A model generated the notes under the pieces. That model had not been told where the DNA came from. It saw nothing but the letters and a program-made list of their open reading frames with translations, and did not search any database. Shown piece after piece: positions 8,009 through 17,090 of a DNA stretch of 64,000 bases (position 1 is its first letter; every line of letters begins with the position of its first letter). This DNA is from Lacibacter cauensis. GTDB lineage: Bacteria > Bacteroidota > Bacteroidia > Chitinophagales > Chitinophagaceae. A program made the translations under genes and the position numbers. The stretch is taken from NCBI RefSeq assembly GCF_007830055.1, contig NZ_VLLE01000003.1, forward strand, positions 1-64,000. The letters are read 5' to 3'.

Positions 8009-8932
8009 TCAGTAACGTTCGTACCAGTCGAACCGGGTGGCAGCAATCGCCGCTTTTTCTTTGCGCAGGTATTGCAGGTAAGCCGTGGCGGCGGCCCCGT
8101 GTTTCTTTCCCTTCAGCCAGATCAAACTCCAGGTGGTATTTACCGGCAACCCTTTTACAGGTATAATCTGCAGCTCACCGTTTTGCAGTTCGTTGCGGAT
8201 ACCGATGAGGGGCATCACCGAATAACCCAGTCCGGCAAGGATGGCCTGTTTCACAGCTTCGTTGGAAGTAAGCTCCAGTTTTTTGCGTACCGTTACATGC
8301 TGGCGGTTTAAAAAACGCTCCATGGTTTGGCGGGTGCCCGAACCCTGCTCCCTGAAGATCAGCGGCAGCTCGGTGAGCAGCTCTTTGCTGTATTCTTTTT
8401 TGCGGAATTTTTCTTCGGTATTGCCTACCAGGAATAATTTGTTGCGGATAAGGTCAATTTTTTCTACATGCAGGTGCAGGGGTAAGATGGATACCAGTGC
8501 AAAATCCACTTCGTTGTTCTCGAGGCTTTCCACCACTTTCAGTTTGTTGGTTACATCCATCTGCAGTTCGATACCGCTGTTGGCTTTGAGGAAGTCGGCA
8601 ATGAAATACGGCAGTACATATTTACCGGTTGATACCACGGCAATTTTTAAGCGTCCGCTGAGTTCTCCTTTGTACTGCAGGGTGCGGTGGTTGATGGCTT
8701 CCACCTGTTGCAGTATCTGCTCGGCTGCTGCTGCAATTTCTTTTCCGAAATCGGTGATGTAGAGTTTACGGCCTACTACTTCTGTTAATGGCAGATCGAA
8801 CTGATCCTGCAGGTTGCGCAGCTGGATGGATACAGCGGGCTGTGTTAAATGCAGTTCTTCCGATGCTTTGGTGATGCTCTCTGTTTGCACCACTTTTAAA
8901 AATACCTGTAACTGATTGAGTGTATAGTTCAT
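8009..8932 (-). CDS. LysR-family transcriptional regulator
   Basis: A 307-residue LTTR. The winged helix-turn-helix is at residues 1-62 (SITKASEELHLTQPAVSIQL) and the periplasmic-binding-like effector domain covers 90-295. Sequence wording (GSGTRQTMERFL, LELTSNEAVKQAILAGLGYS) is of the CysB/CbbR-like group. It is divergent from the isocitrate dehydrogenase gene with about 90 bases between starts, the classic arrangement for an LTTR that controls its neighbour; the target is inferred only. Confidence 0.85.
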   Translation of the reverse strand: MNYTLNQLQVFLKVVQTESITKASEELHLTQPAVSIQLRNLQDQFDLPLTEVVGRKLYITDFGKEIAAAAEQILQQVEAINHRTLQYKGELSGRLKIAVVSTGKYVLPYFIADFLKANSGIELQMDVTNKLKVVESLENNEVDFALVSILPLHLHVEKIDLIRNKLFLVGNTEEKFRKKEYSKELLTELPLIFREQGSGTRQTMERFLNRQHVTVRKKLELTSNEAVKQAILAGLGYSVMPLIGIRNELQNGELQIIPVKGLPVNTTWSLIWLKGKKHGAAATAYLQYLRKEKAAIAATRFDWYERY

Positions 8933-9022
8933 AAAAACTATTTATGGATTACATAGTAAATATAAATAAAAACTTATGCTTTTCCTGCTACAATTTTGCT
9001 CCCCGAAACAATACAACATTCT

Positions 9023-10459
9023 ATGACACGTATTACAGTAGCAAAAGGGGACGGCATCGGTCCCGAAATTATGGATGCAACCTTATCCATTTTACAAGCA
9101 GCCGGTGCACAGTTAGAAATTGATGAAATTGAAGTAGGCGAAAAAGTGTATCTCGCCGGTAACACATCGGGCATTGCGCCGGAAGCGTGGGATATCATCC
9201 GCCGCAACAAAATTTTTCTGAAAGCACCCATTACTACTCCACAGGGTGGCGGTTACAAAAGTTTAAATGTTACTACCCGCAAGTTCCTGGGCCTGTATTC
9301 CAACGTACGCCCCTGCCGCAGTCTGCACCCGTTTGTGAAAACCAAACACCCGGTGATGGATATCGTTATTATCCGTGAAAACGAAGAGGATTTGTATGCC
9401 GGTATCGAACACCAGCAAACCGATGAAGTGGTGCAGTGTCTGAAACTCATCAGCCGCCCCGGTTGCGAAAAAATTATCCGTTATGCATTTGAATATGCCC
9501 GCCAGCAGAAACGCAAAAAAGTGACCTGCTTTACCAAAGACAATATTATGAAGCAGACCGACGGCTTGTTTCACAAAGTGTTTGATGAAATAGCTGCGGA
9601 ATATCCCGAAATCCAGAACGAACACTGGATCATCGATATCGGTGCGGCAAAAATGGCCGACTCACCCGAACTGTTTGATGTGATTGTGATGCCTAACCTC
9701 TATGGTGATGTGTTGTCGGATGTGGCTGCACAGATCACCGGCTCAGTAGGTTTGGCTGGCTCGGCCAACATCGGCGAATCCTGTGCGATGTTCGAAGCCA
9801 TTCACGGTTCGGCACCACGTGTAGCCGGGCAGGACAGAGCCAACCCTTCGGGTTTATTGCAGGGAGCGATCATGATGCTGAGCCATATTGGTCAAACCGA
9901 AATTGCGGCGAAGATTCAGAATGCCTGGTTACGCACCATTGAAGATGGTATTCATACCTACGATATTTACCGGGAAGGCATCAGCAAGCAAAAGGTAGGC
10001 ACCCGTGCTTTTGCCGAAGCGGTGATTGCCAATTTGGGTCAACAGCCGCAACAGTTTCAACCGGCCTCTTATGCCGAAGCAGCTCCGCTGCAGTTACCCA
10101 AGTACCAACGCAAACAGGCTGCAGCGAAAAAGCTGGAAGGTGTGGACCTGTTTGTACACTGGAGCGGCACATCGGCCGATGAGCTGGCGCAATTGCTGCA
10201 ACCGCTGCAAACAAAAGAAGTTGGTCTTTCCATGATCACCAACCGTGGCATTAAGGTTTGGCCCAACGGTTTCGAAGAAACCTTCTGTACCGACCACTGG
10301 CGCTGCCGCTTTAAACCAACGAACGGTACACCCATGCAAAAAGAAGACATTATTGAGCTGTTGCGTAAAGCAACCGAAAACCAAATTGATACCATTAAAA
10401 CAGAGAACCTCTACAGCTTTAACGGTACAGCTGCGTTCTCATTAGGCCAGGGACAATAA
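9023..10459 (+). CDS. icd: NADP-dependent isocitrate dehydrogenase, long form
   Basis: A 478-residue enzyme of the TCA cycle converting isocitrate to 2-oxoglutarate and CO2. Signatures: GDGIGPEIMDATL at the N-terminus, the substrate segment RKFLGLYSNVRPCR, RENEEDLYAGIEH, and NLYGDVLSDVAAQITGSVGL with the metal-binding Asp residues. It is about 140 residues longer than plain isopropylmalate/isocitrate dehydrogenases because of a separate C-terminal domain (about 345-478), as in Thermus-type ICDH. The ATG at 9023 (MTRITVAKGDG) fits the family; an upstream in-frame start at 8996 adds only nine residues. Three small genes follow, the first 12 bases downstream. Confidence 0.88.
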   Translation: MTRITVAKGDGIGPEIMDATLSILQAAGAQLEIDEIEVGEKVYLAGNTSGIAPEAWDIIRRNKIFLKAPITTPQGGGYKSLNVTTRKFLGLYSNVRPCRSLHPFVKTKHPVMDIVIIRENEEDLYAGIEHQQTDEVVQCLKLISRPGCEKIIRYAFEYARQQKRKKVTCFTKDNIMKQTDGLFHKVFDEIAAEYPEIQNEHWIIDIGAAKMADSPELFDVIVMPNLYGDVLSDVAAQITGSVGLAGSANIGESCAMFEAIHGSAPRVAGQDRANPSGLLQGAIMMLSHIGQTEIAAKIQNAWLRTIEDGIHTYDIYREGISKQKVGTRAFAEAVIANLGQQPQQFQPASYAEAAPLQLPKYQRKQAAAKKLEGVDLFVHWSGTSADELAQLLQPLQTKEVGLSMITNRGIKVWPNGFEETFCTDHWRCRFKPTNGTPMQKEDIIELLRKATENQIDTIKTENLYSFNGTAAFSLGQGQ

Positions 10460-10471
10460 AAACTTAACAAC

Positions 10472-10747
10472 ATGCACTTACAATTAATCGAAGGACAGTA
10501 TACTGTACAGGAATCTATTGAGCTGCTTACACAACTGTTACAGGTGAAAATCAAATTTCACGAAAGTAAGATTGAGCAAACCAGCAGCGAGGAAGACATC
10601 AGTTACCGGGAAAGCCGTTTACGTTACCTGCAACAGGAGCTGGCCAATCTGCGCAGCCTCATCAGCAGCAACAACGGCACGGTACAGATGAGCGCAACGA
10701 TTCAGGTACAACTAAAACAAACCACCTATGAAACAATTGCTGCTTAG
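10472..10747 (+). CDS. Small helical protein, paralogue of the gene at 10952
   Basis: A 91-residue protein. It opens MHLQLIEGQYTVQESIELL and contains IKFHESKIEQ, followed by a long charged helix and a short beta-like tail (VQMSATIQVQLK). The gene at 10952-11236 has the same order: LIDGRFTAEDARELL, NFHEVRNF, helix, RIHSVVNIEV. The two are clearly paralogous and I do not recognise the family. It starts 12 bases after icd and overlaps the next gene by 20 bases, so all are likely one operon. Confidence 0.6.
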   Translation: MHLQLIEGQYTVQESIELLTQLLQVKIKFHESKIEQTSSEEDISYRESRLRYLQQELANLRSLISSNNGTVQMSATIQVQLKQTTYETIAA

Positions 10748-10913
10748 TATCCTGAGTCTGCTGTCGGGTCTTGTTTTTTTTCTGTGTTCGTTTTACATAG
10801 AAGAACAGTTGTACAGCCTTTTGTTTATGGCGCTTGCCGTTAGTTTCCTTGCGCTTACAATCGGCATCCTGTCTTCGGAAAGAGAGGGTGTGCAGGTAGA
10901 AAAAAGTAAATAA
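10728..10913 (+). CDS. Two-helix membrane peptide
   Basis: A 61-residue protein with two hydrophobic segments (about 4-21 and 31-48) and a short charged C-terminus. Its start overlaps the end of the upstream gene by 20 bases. It lies between two paralogous small soluble genes; partnership is suggested only by order. No known family recognised. Confidence 0.55.
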   Translation: MKQLLLSILSLLSGLVFFLCSFYIEEQLYSLLFMALAVSFLALTIGILSSEREGVQVEKSK

Positions 10914-10951
10914 CAACTCCGATTTCATCAACGTTTTAGAAAAATCAAATT

Positions 10952-11236
10952 ATGCAAAAAGAACTGAAAGCCGATTTAATTGATGGCCGTTTTACAGCCG
11001 AAGATGCACGGGAACTGTTAATGGATTTGTTTTCGAAGGAGGCTAATTTTCATGAAGTGAGAAACTTCAGTGCCAATGAACGTTTCGGCAAAGACGATCC
11101 GCATCATCTGCAGCGTATTGATGTGCTTACCCGGAACATGGAACAAATCAACGCTTTTTTTGGTGAGCTGCAGGCCAAGGGTAAACAGGTGCGTATTCAT
11201 TCAGTGGTAAATATAGAAGTAAGCGAAGCGGAATAA
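10952..11236 (+). CDS. Small helical protein, paralogue of the gene at 10472
   Basis: A 94-residue protein with the same layout as its neighbour: an Ile-Asp-Gly-Arg-Phe-Thr opening, a FHE motif (NFHEVRNF), a middle helix that includes NMEQINAFFGEL, and a terminal strand pair (RIHSVVNIEV). Repeated retention of the GxxT and FHE motifs implies a defined fold. Function unknown. A long hairpin follows at 11280. Confidence 0.6.
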   Translation: MQKELKADLIDGRFTAEDARELLMDLFSKEANFHEVRNFSANERFGKDDPHHLQRIDVLTRNMEQINAFFGELQAKGKQVRIHSVVNIEVSEAE

Positions 11237-11279
11237 ACCAATCAGTGGTAAACAACCGTCGTTGCTGCCTTCACCTAAC

Positions 11280-11350
11280 AACAGGGGCCGGCCGCCTTAC
11301 CCACTACCCCCACCGGAATGAGTGGACCGGCTGCCGGCACCCTGTTTATT
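11280..11350. terminator. Long GC-rich hairpin between convergent genes
   Basis: Arms 11280-11292 and 11333-11346 pair over about 13 bp with one bulged A, followed on the plus strand by TTTATTTATTGG. It probably ends the icd operon and may also serve the convergent barrel gene. Confidence 0.5.
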
Positions 11351-11378
11351 TATTGGTTTGTTTCTCTCCTGTTGCCTC

Positions 11379-12032
11379 TTAGAAATTATAACCAATTCCG
11401 ATCTGAAAGTGCAGTGTCTGCATGTTCTGTTTTACATCCGGAGGATCGGTTGTTTCAATACGGAATTCGGGTTGCATATAGATGTAGTTACCCCCTGCAA
11501 ATAATACAAGGTTGTTGTTGGTCATGTAGCGGAACTGCAAGCCTGTTTGTACAGGTACAGCAGTACCCCAGTCTTCATCAACAATGGTTTGTCCCTGGTA
11601 TTTTACTTTGGGCGAGTTGGCCCATAGTACACCCGATGCCAGGTGTACATCGAATAACATCTTATCGTTAACGGGTAATAACAACATCGGACCAACAACG
11701 AGTCCTGCATATTGCCAGTGATCGATGCTGGCGCCCGGGAAGTTTTTACTGAAGGCATCTTTCATACCGAAGTTGGCATAATGCCCTTGCAGCATGATTG
11801 CAAAATTTTTATGAATGCGGTAGTTGTATTGCAAGCCTGCGCTGAAACCTGTTTTCGCCATTCCCGCATTTTCATTGGTTAAATCGCCCGATGCAAAATC
11901 ACCAATGGGTACAGCCAGCCCTCCCTGTACAATCAGAAAGCTGTTTTTCTGTTTTCCGTTACCTGCATCCTGTGCAGTAACGCCCGTGCCAAACACAACC
12001 AGTGCCAGGCACAGCAGTGTAATCCGTAACAT
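11379..12032 (-). CDS. Outer-membrane beta-barrel protein
   Basis: A 217-residue protein with a cleavable signal peptide (MLRITLLCLALVVFGTGVTAQ). The mature part alternates strand-like segments with aromatic ends (FLIVQGGLAVPIGDFASG, FSAGLQYNYRIHKNF, LQFRYMTNNNLVLFAGGNY) and terminates in LHFQIGIGYNF, a typical barrel ending in Phe. It resembles small eight-stranded PorT/OmpW-like barrels of Bacteroidota. The start at 12032 gives the signal peptide; the frame is open 21 codons further upstream. Confidence 0.7.
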   Translation of the reverse strand: MLRITLLCLALVVFGTGVTAQDAGNGKQKNSFLIVQGGLAVPIGDFASGDLTNENAGMAKTGFSAGLQYNYRIHKNFAIMLQGHYANFGMKDAFSKNFPGASIDHWQYAGLVVGPMLLLPVNDKMLFDVHLASGVLWANSPKVKYQGQTIVDEDWGTAVPVQTGLQFRYMTNNNLVLFAGGNYIYMQPEFRIETTDPPDVKQNMQTLHFQIGIGYNF

Positions 12033-12300
12033 AGCCTGTCTTTTAAATGAGCCGGTGGGATGAGTAAGGTAGTGCGGCAACATGTGGTTATACAATGACT
12101 TGTATCATTCATTCTGCAGAAATCTGAAACTGTTGTCAGTTTTTCTGGCTGATCGTTCCTGCTGTGTTTGTCACACCTAACAAAGGTTCACTTGTACAAA
12201 AGCATTCATCTATTCCTGTTAATCTCTTCCACACTCCTTGTTTACAATGATTATTGGCGTTTCTTTGCAACCACATTTCAAATTTTCTATTTCTATTTTC

Positions 12301-13056
12301 ATGACAGCGATTCTTTTATTTTTTTTCCTCCATTGGTTCTTGTCTTTGTTTTTCCATTCTTTTTTTCTGCATCGTTACGCCAGCCACCAGATGTACACGG
12401 CCAAGCCTTTTGTAGAAAAAACATTTTACTTCTTAACCTGGTTTGTGCAAGGCTCTTCGTTTCTGGTGCCCCGTGCGTATGCGGTGATGCACCGTATGCA
12501 CCATGCTTACAGCGATACAGAGAAAGATCCGCACTCACCACATTTCTTTAAAGACATCTGGCAAATGATGATGCATACAGCACGCATCTTCAGCGGTTTT
12601 GTTACCGGTAAAAACATTCCTGATGCACGGTTTACCAAAGATTATCTGCCCGTATGGGATAAGCTGGATAAGTTTGGTCATAACAATATTACCCGTGGCT
12701 TTTTTGTAGTAGGCTATATTGCTTTCTACTATTTTTTTGCGCCAAGTATGTGGTGGTTTTTATTATTGCCTGTTCATTTCTTCATCGGCCCCATACAAGG
12801 TGCTATTGTAAACTGGTTTGGTCATAAAATGGGTTACCGCAATTATTCAATAGAAGACCACAGTAAAAACACAACGCCATGGGGTGTATTGCTGATGGGT
12901 GAGTTATTTCAGAACAATCACCACAAAGATCAAAACAATGCCAACTTTGCCCGCAAGTGGTTTGAGTTCGATCTTACATTTATCATTATGCGTATACTGC
13001 ATGCGCTGCGTATTATTAAACTAAAGCCCTTGTATGTACAACGGCAGCAACAATAA
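12301..13056 (+). CDS. Membrane fatty acid desaturase (acyl-CoA desaturase type)
   Basis: A 251-residue integral membrane di-iron enzyme that introduces a double bond in fatty acyl chains. The three His boxes are visible: HRYASH near residue 25, HRMHHAYSD near 65, and NNHHKD near 211, with a further conserved NWFGH. Hydrophobic segments surround them (residues 1-20, 45-65, 130-170). Length matches the short Bacteroidota desaturases. An in-frame ATG at 12247 would add 18 residues; 12301 is favoured because family members begin just before the first membrane helix. A terminator follows. Confidence 0.85.
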   Translation: MTAILLFFFLHWFLSLFFHSFFLHRYASHQMYTAKPFVEKTFYFLTWFVQGSSFLVPRAYAVMHRMHHAYSDTEKDPHSPHFFKDIWQMMMHTARIFSGFVTGKNIPDARFTKDYLPVWDKLDKFGHNNITRGFFVVGYIAFYYFFAPSMWWFLLLPVHFFIGPIQGAIVNWFGHKMGYRNYSIEDHSKNTTPWGVLLMGELFQNNHHKDQNNANFARKWFEFDLTFIIMRILHALRIIKLKPLYVQRQQQ

Positions 13057-13083
13057 GTTTTGCATTTGCATCTATTTTAAAAA

Positions 13084-13111
13084 GGCCACAGCAAGTTGTT
13101 GTGGCTTTTTT
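13084..13111 (+). terminator. Terminator of the desaturase gene
   Basis: GCCACA (13085-13090) pairs with TGTGGC (13100-13105) with inner pairs, then six T. Confidence 0.8.
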
Positions 13112-13242
13112 AATACGGGCAATTGTTGTCATTGCATGCCTCAACACTTACTCTTGTTCGTATTACTAAAAAAACGTTAACGTAAGTTGTTGATAAGCGG
13201 CAGCCGTTCATACATAAACCACAACTGTTTTTACATGGCCGT

Positions 13243-14124
13243 TTGTATTTTGCCTTCGTGCAACACATTGAATTTGTTCATAGCGAACACTTTGAAAACA
13301 ACTATCACCGACATTATGTATCGGGGCCACTGTCTTTATTTGTAGACTTTTTCTGGCAAACCAAATTTGAGCATCTCTGGCAGAAATATCCGGATGGATT
13401 CAGCGATGTATTATTCCCCAACCTTGGCTACTCTTATCTCATTAACTTAGGTACTCCTTATGAAATGCAGATTGAGCAGAACCGTTTTCCTGTTAAAGGC
13501 GACGGGTTTTTACCAAGGCTGAATAATATTGAAGCGTTTCATCAGCCGGGTAATGTATTGTTTGGGATTAAGTTTAAAGTAAGCCCGGTCATTTTTGAAA
13601 AGAAGGTTAACTTTTCTGAATACAGCGGTACCATGTTTCCGTTGAGTTATCTCATCGATCAATCACTCATTAACGATGTAAAACATGCTCATTCATTTGA
13701 GAAGCGTGTGCAGATTCTGTCGCAGCATTACGAACAAATGATTGAGCAGTATAAAGGATCGTTACAGCCGATGCATATTGTAACTGAAATTTTACAGCAG
13801 GCTGCTATTCATAATTCGTTCGAAACATCGGTTGAAGAGCTTGCTGCGAAGTATTCGATTTCATCACGCACATTGCAACGTTATTTTGAAGCGGGTACAG
13901 GTGTAAGCAGTAAGCAGGCTTTACAGGTATTGCGAATACGCAAAGCAGTCAGTCATATTGTTTCCCGTCCGCAAACATTTCATTACGGCGTTTACAGTTA
14001 TTACGATTACAGTCACTTTCACAAACACCTGCGTCAGTTTCTGCAAAAAGACAACCTGGTGCATTTGCAGCCACATTTACAATTACTGCAGATTGCACGC
14101 AAAAAACAGGTGCAGCAGTCGTAA
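13243..14124 (+). CDS. AraC-family transcriptional regulator
   Basis: A 293-residue regulator. The N-terminal ligand-binding part (about 25-165: GPLSLFVDFFWQTKFEHLW, then FPNLGYSYLINLG) resembles the DUF6597-type domain common in front of AraC HTHs. Residues 185-280 are the AraC DNA-binding domain: SVEELAAKYSISSRTLQRYF and, in the second HTH, GVYSYYDYSHFHKHLRQFL. No ATG is available near the front; the TTG at 13243 is the first usable start, so the start is uncertain. Targets cannot be read. Confidence 0.8.
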   Translation: MYFAFVQHIEFVHSEHFENNYHRHYVSGPLSLFVDFFWQTKFEHLWQKYPDGFSDVLFPNLGYSYLINLGTPYEMQIEQNRFPVKGDGFLPRLNNIEAFHQPGNVLFGIKFKVSPVIFEKKVNFSEYSGTMFPLSYLIDQSLINDVKHAHSFEKRVQILSQHYEQMIEQYKGSLQPMHIVTEILQQAAIHNSFETSVEELAAKYSISSRTLQRYFEAGTGVSSKQALQVLRIRKAVSHIVSRPQTFHYGVYSYYDYSHFHKHLRQFLQKDNLVHLQPHLQLLQIARKKQVQQS

Positions 14125-14157
14125 CAATACATTTCTTTCTTAGGGTTTTGGTTTAAA

Positions 14158-14212
14158 AGCCCTTTCTTCTTTGTGTATTGAATTCCTGCACTAAAAAAGA
14201 AAGGGCTTTTTT
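14158..14212 (+). terminator. Terminator of the AraC-family gene
   Basis: An 11-bp perfect stem (14158-14168 with 14197-14207) followed by a T-run; the A-run inside lets it act in both directions. Confidence 0.75.
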
Positions 14213-14404
14213 GTGTGCATTTATTTTTGTGCAATTTCTCTGTTACAAAAAAAGAGGGCCGATAAGACTACCAGCCCGTTAAATCAACATGAGAAAAAAT
14301 GTACCTGTTTGTTTTGCTTACATTACGAAGCATGCAACTGATGAACAGTTTGTGCCTGAAAGACAAAACAGCAGCATACTACTCTTTCATCTTCTTCAGG
14401 TTCG

Positions 14405-16864
14405 TTACTGGGCACGCTGGCGTTCTTCTTCCGAAGCCGTTGTTCTGCGTCGTGCCTGTTGTACTTTATTGTTTCCAAAGCGGTAGGTGAAGCTGAGATT
14501 GGCTACTCTTGTTTCACGATATGCTTTCCAATATTCAATGTAATTGTTGTACGTAATTGTACCTTTTGGCAAATTGGTCCAGAAGATATCGGTAATGTTT
14601 AAGCCCACCTGTCCTTTTCCTTTCCATAAACTTTTTTGAACACCTGCACCAATACCCCACTGCGGACGCATCACCATAAAACCGTATTGACCACCTGAGT
14701 TATAGTTAGCAAATAACTCACTCGTCCAACCCTTACCAAACGTGAAGCTGTTATTCGTGCTCAAGTTCGTAACAACTTTTCCATTATCCAAGTTGGTACC
14801 CGACAGGTTACCGTTAAAATGATTATAAAAAATATTGGCATTGTTCATCATGTTCCACCACTTGCTAATGCGAACAGGCGCAGCAACAGTTAAACCGTAA
14901 TAATCAGACGACGTTAGGTTTACAGGAATCTGTACTGTTATGTTATCATCGCTGGGTATATTCGGAAATGCATCTTTGAACCGTGTAATAACAATGTTCT
15001 GATTGTTTTTTGTTTTGCTATAACCCAGTGTGAAGTTGATGTTCTTAATGGTGTAATTCAATTCGTAACTCCAGGTAAACTGCGGTAACAAGGAAGGGTT
15101 ACCGGTTGAGTACGTGGTCACATCAATCAAAAACATAAATGGGTTCAGCTGCGAATAATTTGGTCTGTCTATTCTACGACTGACAGAAACACCAATTGTT
15201 TGGTTTTCTTTCAACCTGTAATTGAAAAATGCACTTGGAAAAAGTTGTGTATACGAGCTGTCCCAACGCACATCGCCTTTTACCTGTCTTGTTTTCACAT
15301 TGGTGTTTTCGGTACGCAACCCTATCTGAAAGTCGAACTTTGTATATTCCTTTTTATAATTCACATATGCTGCATTAATGTTCTCATCGTAGTAAAAGTG
15401 ATTGGTTTTGTTCACATCATTTTGAGGCGTACCGCTGCTCATATCAAAGAAGCGTGCATCATTATCGGCATGTACCAGGCTGCTCTTAAATCCTGCATCA
15501 ATTCTTGCTTTCTTTATTAATGGATGTGTATAATCTGCTTTTAATGTTGCAAGGCGAAGAATACCATCCTGTAAACCATCAAGTATATAATCGGGCTGCA
15601 GGCTGCTGCCATCGAGTTTGTAATATGCCGTAGCCACATGAGAATTATTGTTTATTCCAAAATAACCAAGATCAAGATCGGCGGTTAATTCCCGGCCAGT
15701 ACTGTCGAAGCTGTGTTTAATATTAAAGTTGACTACAGCGTTTTTGTTTTCGTTGTGATTTTTTGATTGTGTACGGAATGTAAATACCGGTTGTTTATAC
15801 GCATCACTTACGACAGAGCTGTTTCTGTTTGCGGGATCGAACAGGTTGGCATTACTGTTAACAACAAAACCAAACACCGTTTTTTTGGATGGAAAGAAAT
15901 CGGCACCCAAACGCAGTGTATGTAAATTACCGGGTATGGTTGTATAATTATTCTTCTCATCTTTTCCCGTAAACTCGCCGGAGTTGGTAAAGAAGTTTCG
16001 GTCGAGTAAAAGGTTGTTGAGATTTTTTCTGTAACTGTAATTGTATCCTCCAAACAGGTTTACTTTTTTATTACGGTGATTGAAATTGATACCACCGTTT
16101 GCTTTGGGATAAACACCCTGTCCATATCCAGCAGTGATGCTGCCATTGGTTCCGAAGCGCTGATCTTTTTTCATGCGGATATCGATGATGCCTGCATTGC
16201 CTGCTGCGTCGTATTTCGATGATGGATTGGTGATAAGATCGATACGTTCAATTGCATTTGCAGGTAAGCTGCGTAAATAATTTACCAGATCGGCCCCGCT
16301 CATGGGTGATGGCTTTCCATCAATCATAATGATCACACCGCTTCTGCCACGCATACTCAGGTTATCATTTGCATCGATTAAAATTCCGGGAGAACGTTCA
16401 AGTACATCAAATGCAGAACTGCCAGCATTAACCACACTGTTTTCTACATTTACCACAATACGATCGCCCAAACGCTGAATGAATGGTTTGCGGCCGGTTA
16501 CTTCAATGGTTTTTAATTGTGTTGCAACGGGTTTCATAACTACATCTGCAACAGCTGTATTGTGCTGTTCTTCACTTACCGTTACTACTGCTGAAAAATG
16601 TTTTTCGTAATTAACAGCACTTGTTCTGATGATGTACAGACCAAGGGGTATCTGTTCAAATTCAACCAATCCGTTTTTATCGGATAGCGCTGTTTTTATT
16701 AAAGATGAATCTTTGCTGCGTAATAATTCTGCTGTTGCATTTGCAAGCGGTTGTTGTTCGTTTGTAACTATTTTGAACGTAATTTTTCCACGCACAGCGT
16801 TTTGAGCAGGTAACGTTGAAAAAAACAACAGAGAGATGATAAGGCTAATGGTAAACTTCTTCAT
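14405..16864 (-). CDS. TonB-dependent outer-membrane receptor
   Basis: An 819-residue receptor. Signal peptide MKKFTISLIISLLFFSTLPAQ, then a carboxypeptidase-regulatory-like domain (about 25-110), a plug domain (about 120-230; GSSAFDVLERSPGILIDAND and MRGRSGVIIMIDGKP), and a barrel of the outer-membrane-beta-barrel family type 3 to the C-terminus. It lacks a SusD partner nearby, so it fits the single-protein OMP_b-brl group rather than a SusC/D pair. Substrate unknown. The start at 16864 is chosen for the signal peptide; the frame is open 25 codons upstream. Confidence 0.85.
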   Translation of the reverse strand: MKKFTISLIISLLFFSTLPAQNAVRGKITFKIVTNEQQPLANATAELLRSKDSSLIKTALSDKNGLVEFEQIPLGLYIIRTSAVNYEKHFSAVVTVSEEQHNTAVADVVMKPVATQLKTIEVTGRKPFIQRLGDRIVVNVENSVVNAGSSAFDVLERSPGILIDANDNLSMRGRSGVIIMIDGKPSPMSGADLVNYLRSLPANAIERIDLITNPSSKYDAAGNAGIIDIRMKKDQRFGTNGSITAGYGQGVYPKANGGINFNHRNKKVNLFGGYNYSYRKNLNNLLLDRNFFTNSGEFTGKDEKNNYTTIPGNLHTLRLGADFFPSKKTVFGFVVNSNANLFDPANRNSSVVSDAYKQPVFTFRTQSKNHNENKNAVVNFNIKHSFDSTGRELTADLDLGYFGINNNSHVATAYYKLDGSSLQPDYILDGLQDGILRLATLKADYTHPLIKKARIDAGFKSSLVHADNDARFFDMSSGTPQNDVNKTNHFYYDENINAAYVNYKKEYTKFDFQIGLRTENTNVKTRQVKGDVRWDSSYTQLFPSAFFNYRLKENQTIGVSVSRRIDRPNYSQLNPFMFLIDVTTYSTGNPSLLPQFTWSYELNYTIKNINFTLGYSKTKNNQNIVITRFKDAFPNIPSDDNITVQIPVNLTSSDYYGLTVAAPVRISKWWNMMNNANIFYNHFNGNLSGTNLDNGKVVTNLSTNNSFTFGKGWTSELFANYNSGGQYGFMVMRPQWGIGAGVQKSLWKGKGQVGLNITDIFWTNLPKGTITYNNYIEYWKAYRETRVANLSFTYRFGNNKVQQARRRTTASEEERQRAQ

Positions 16865-17090
16865 TTGTCCGGTATTTAATACTAACACCGAACCATTACT
16901 GATACAATTATATAAATAGGAACACACATGCTTTCGCATTGTGTTTGATGATTCGGTTACTCAAATTTGTAACAAAAACGAATAATATCGTAGAGATAAA
17001 TGACGGAGAGTAAAAGGAGTAGCATCAGTGGAGAAACGAATTTTCTTCACTGTCAAAAAATTACCTTTTTCTACTAAACTGATGGATTAA

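Noticed and set aside
14289-14486. Small plus-strand open frame
   Set aside because: It overlaps the end of the TonB receptor gene and its translation has no signal or domain features.
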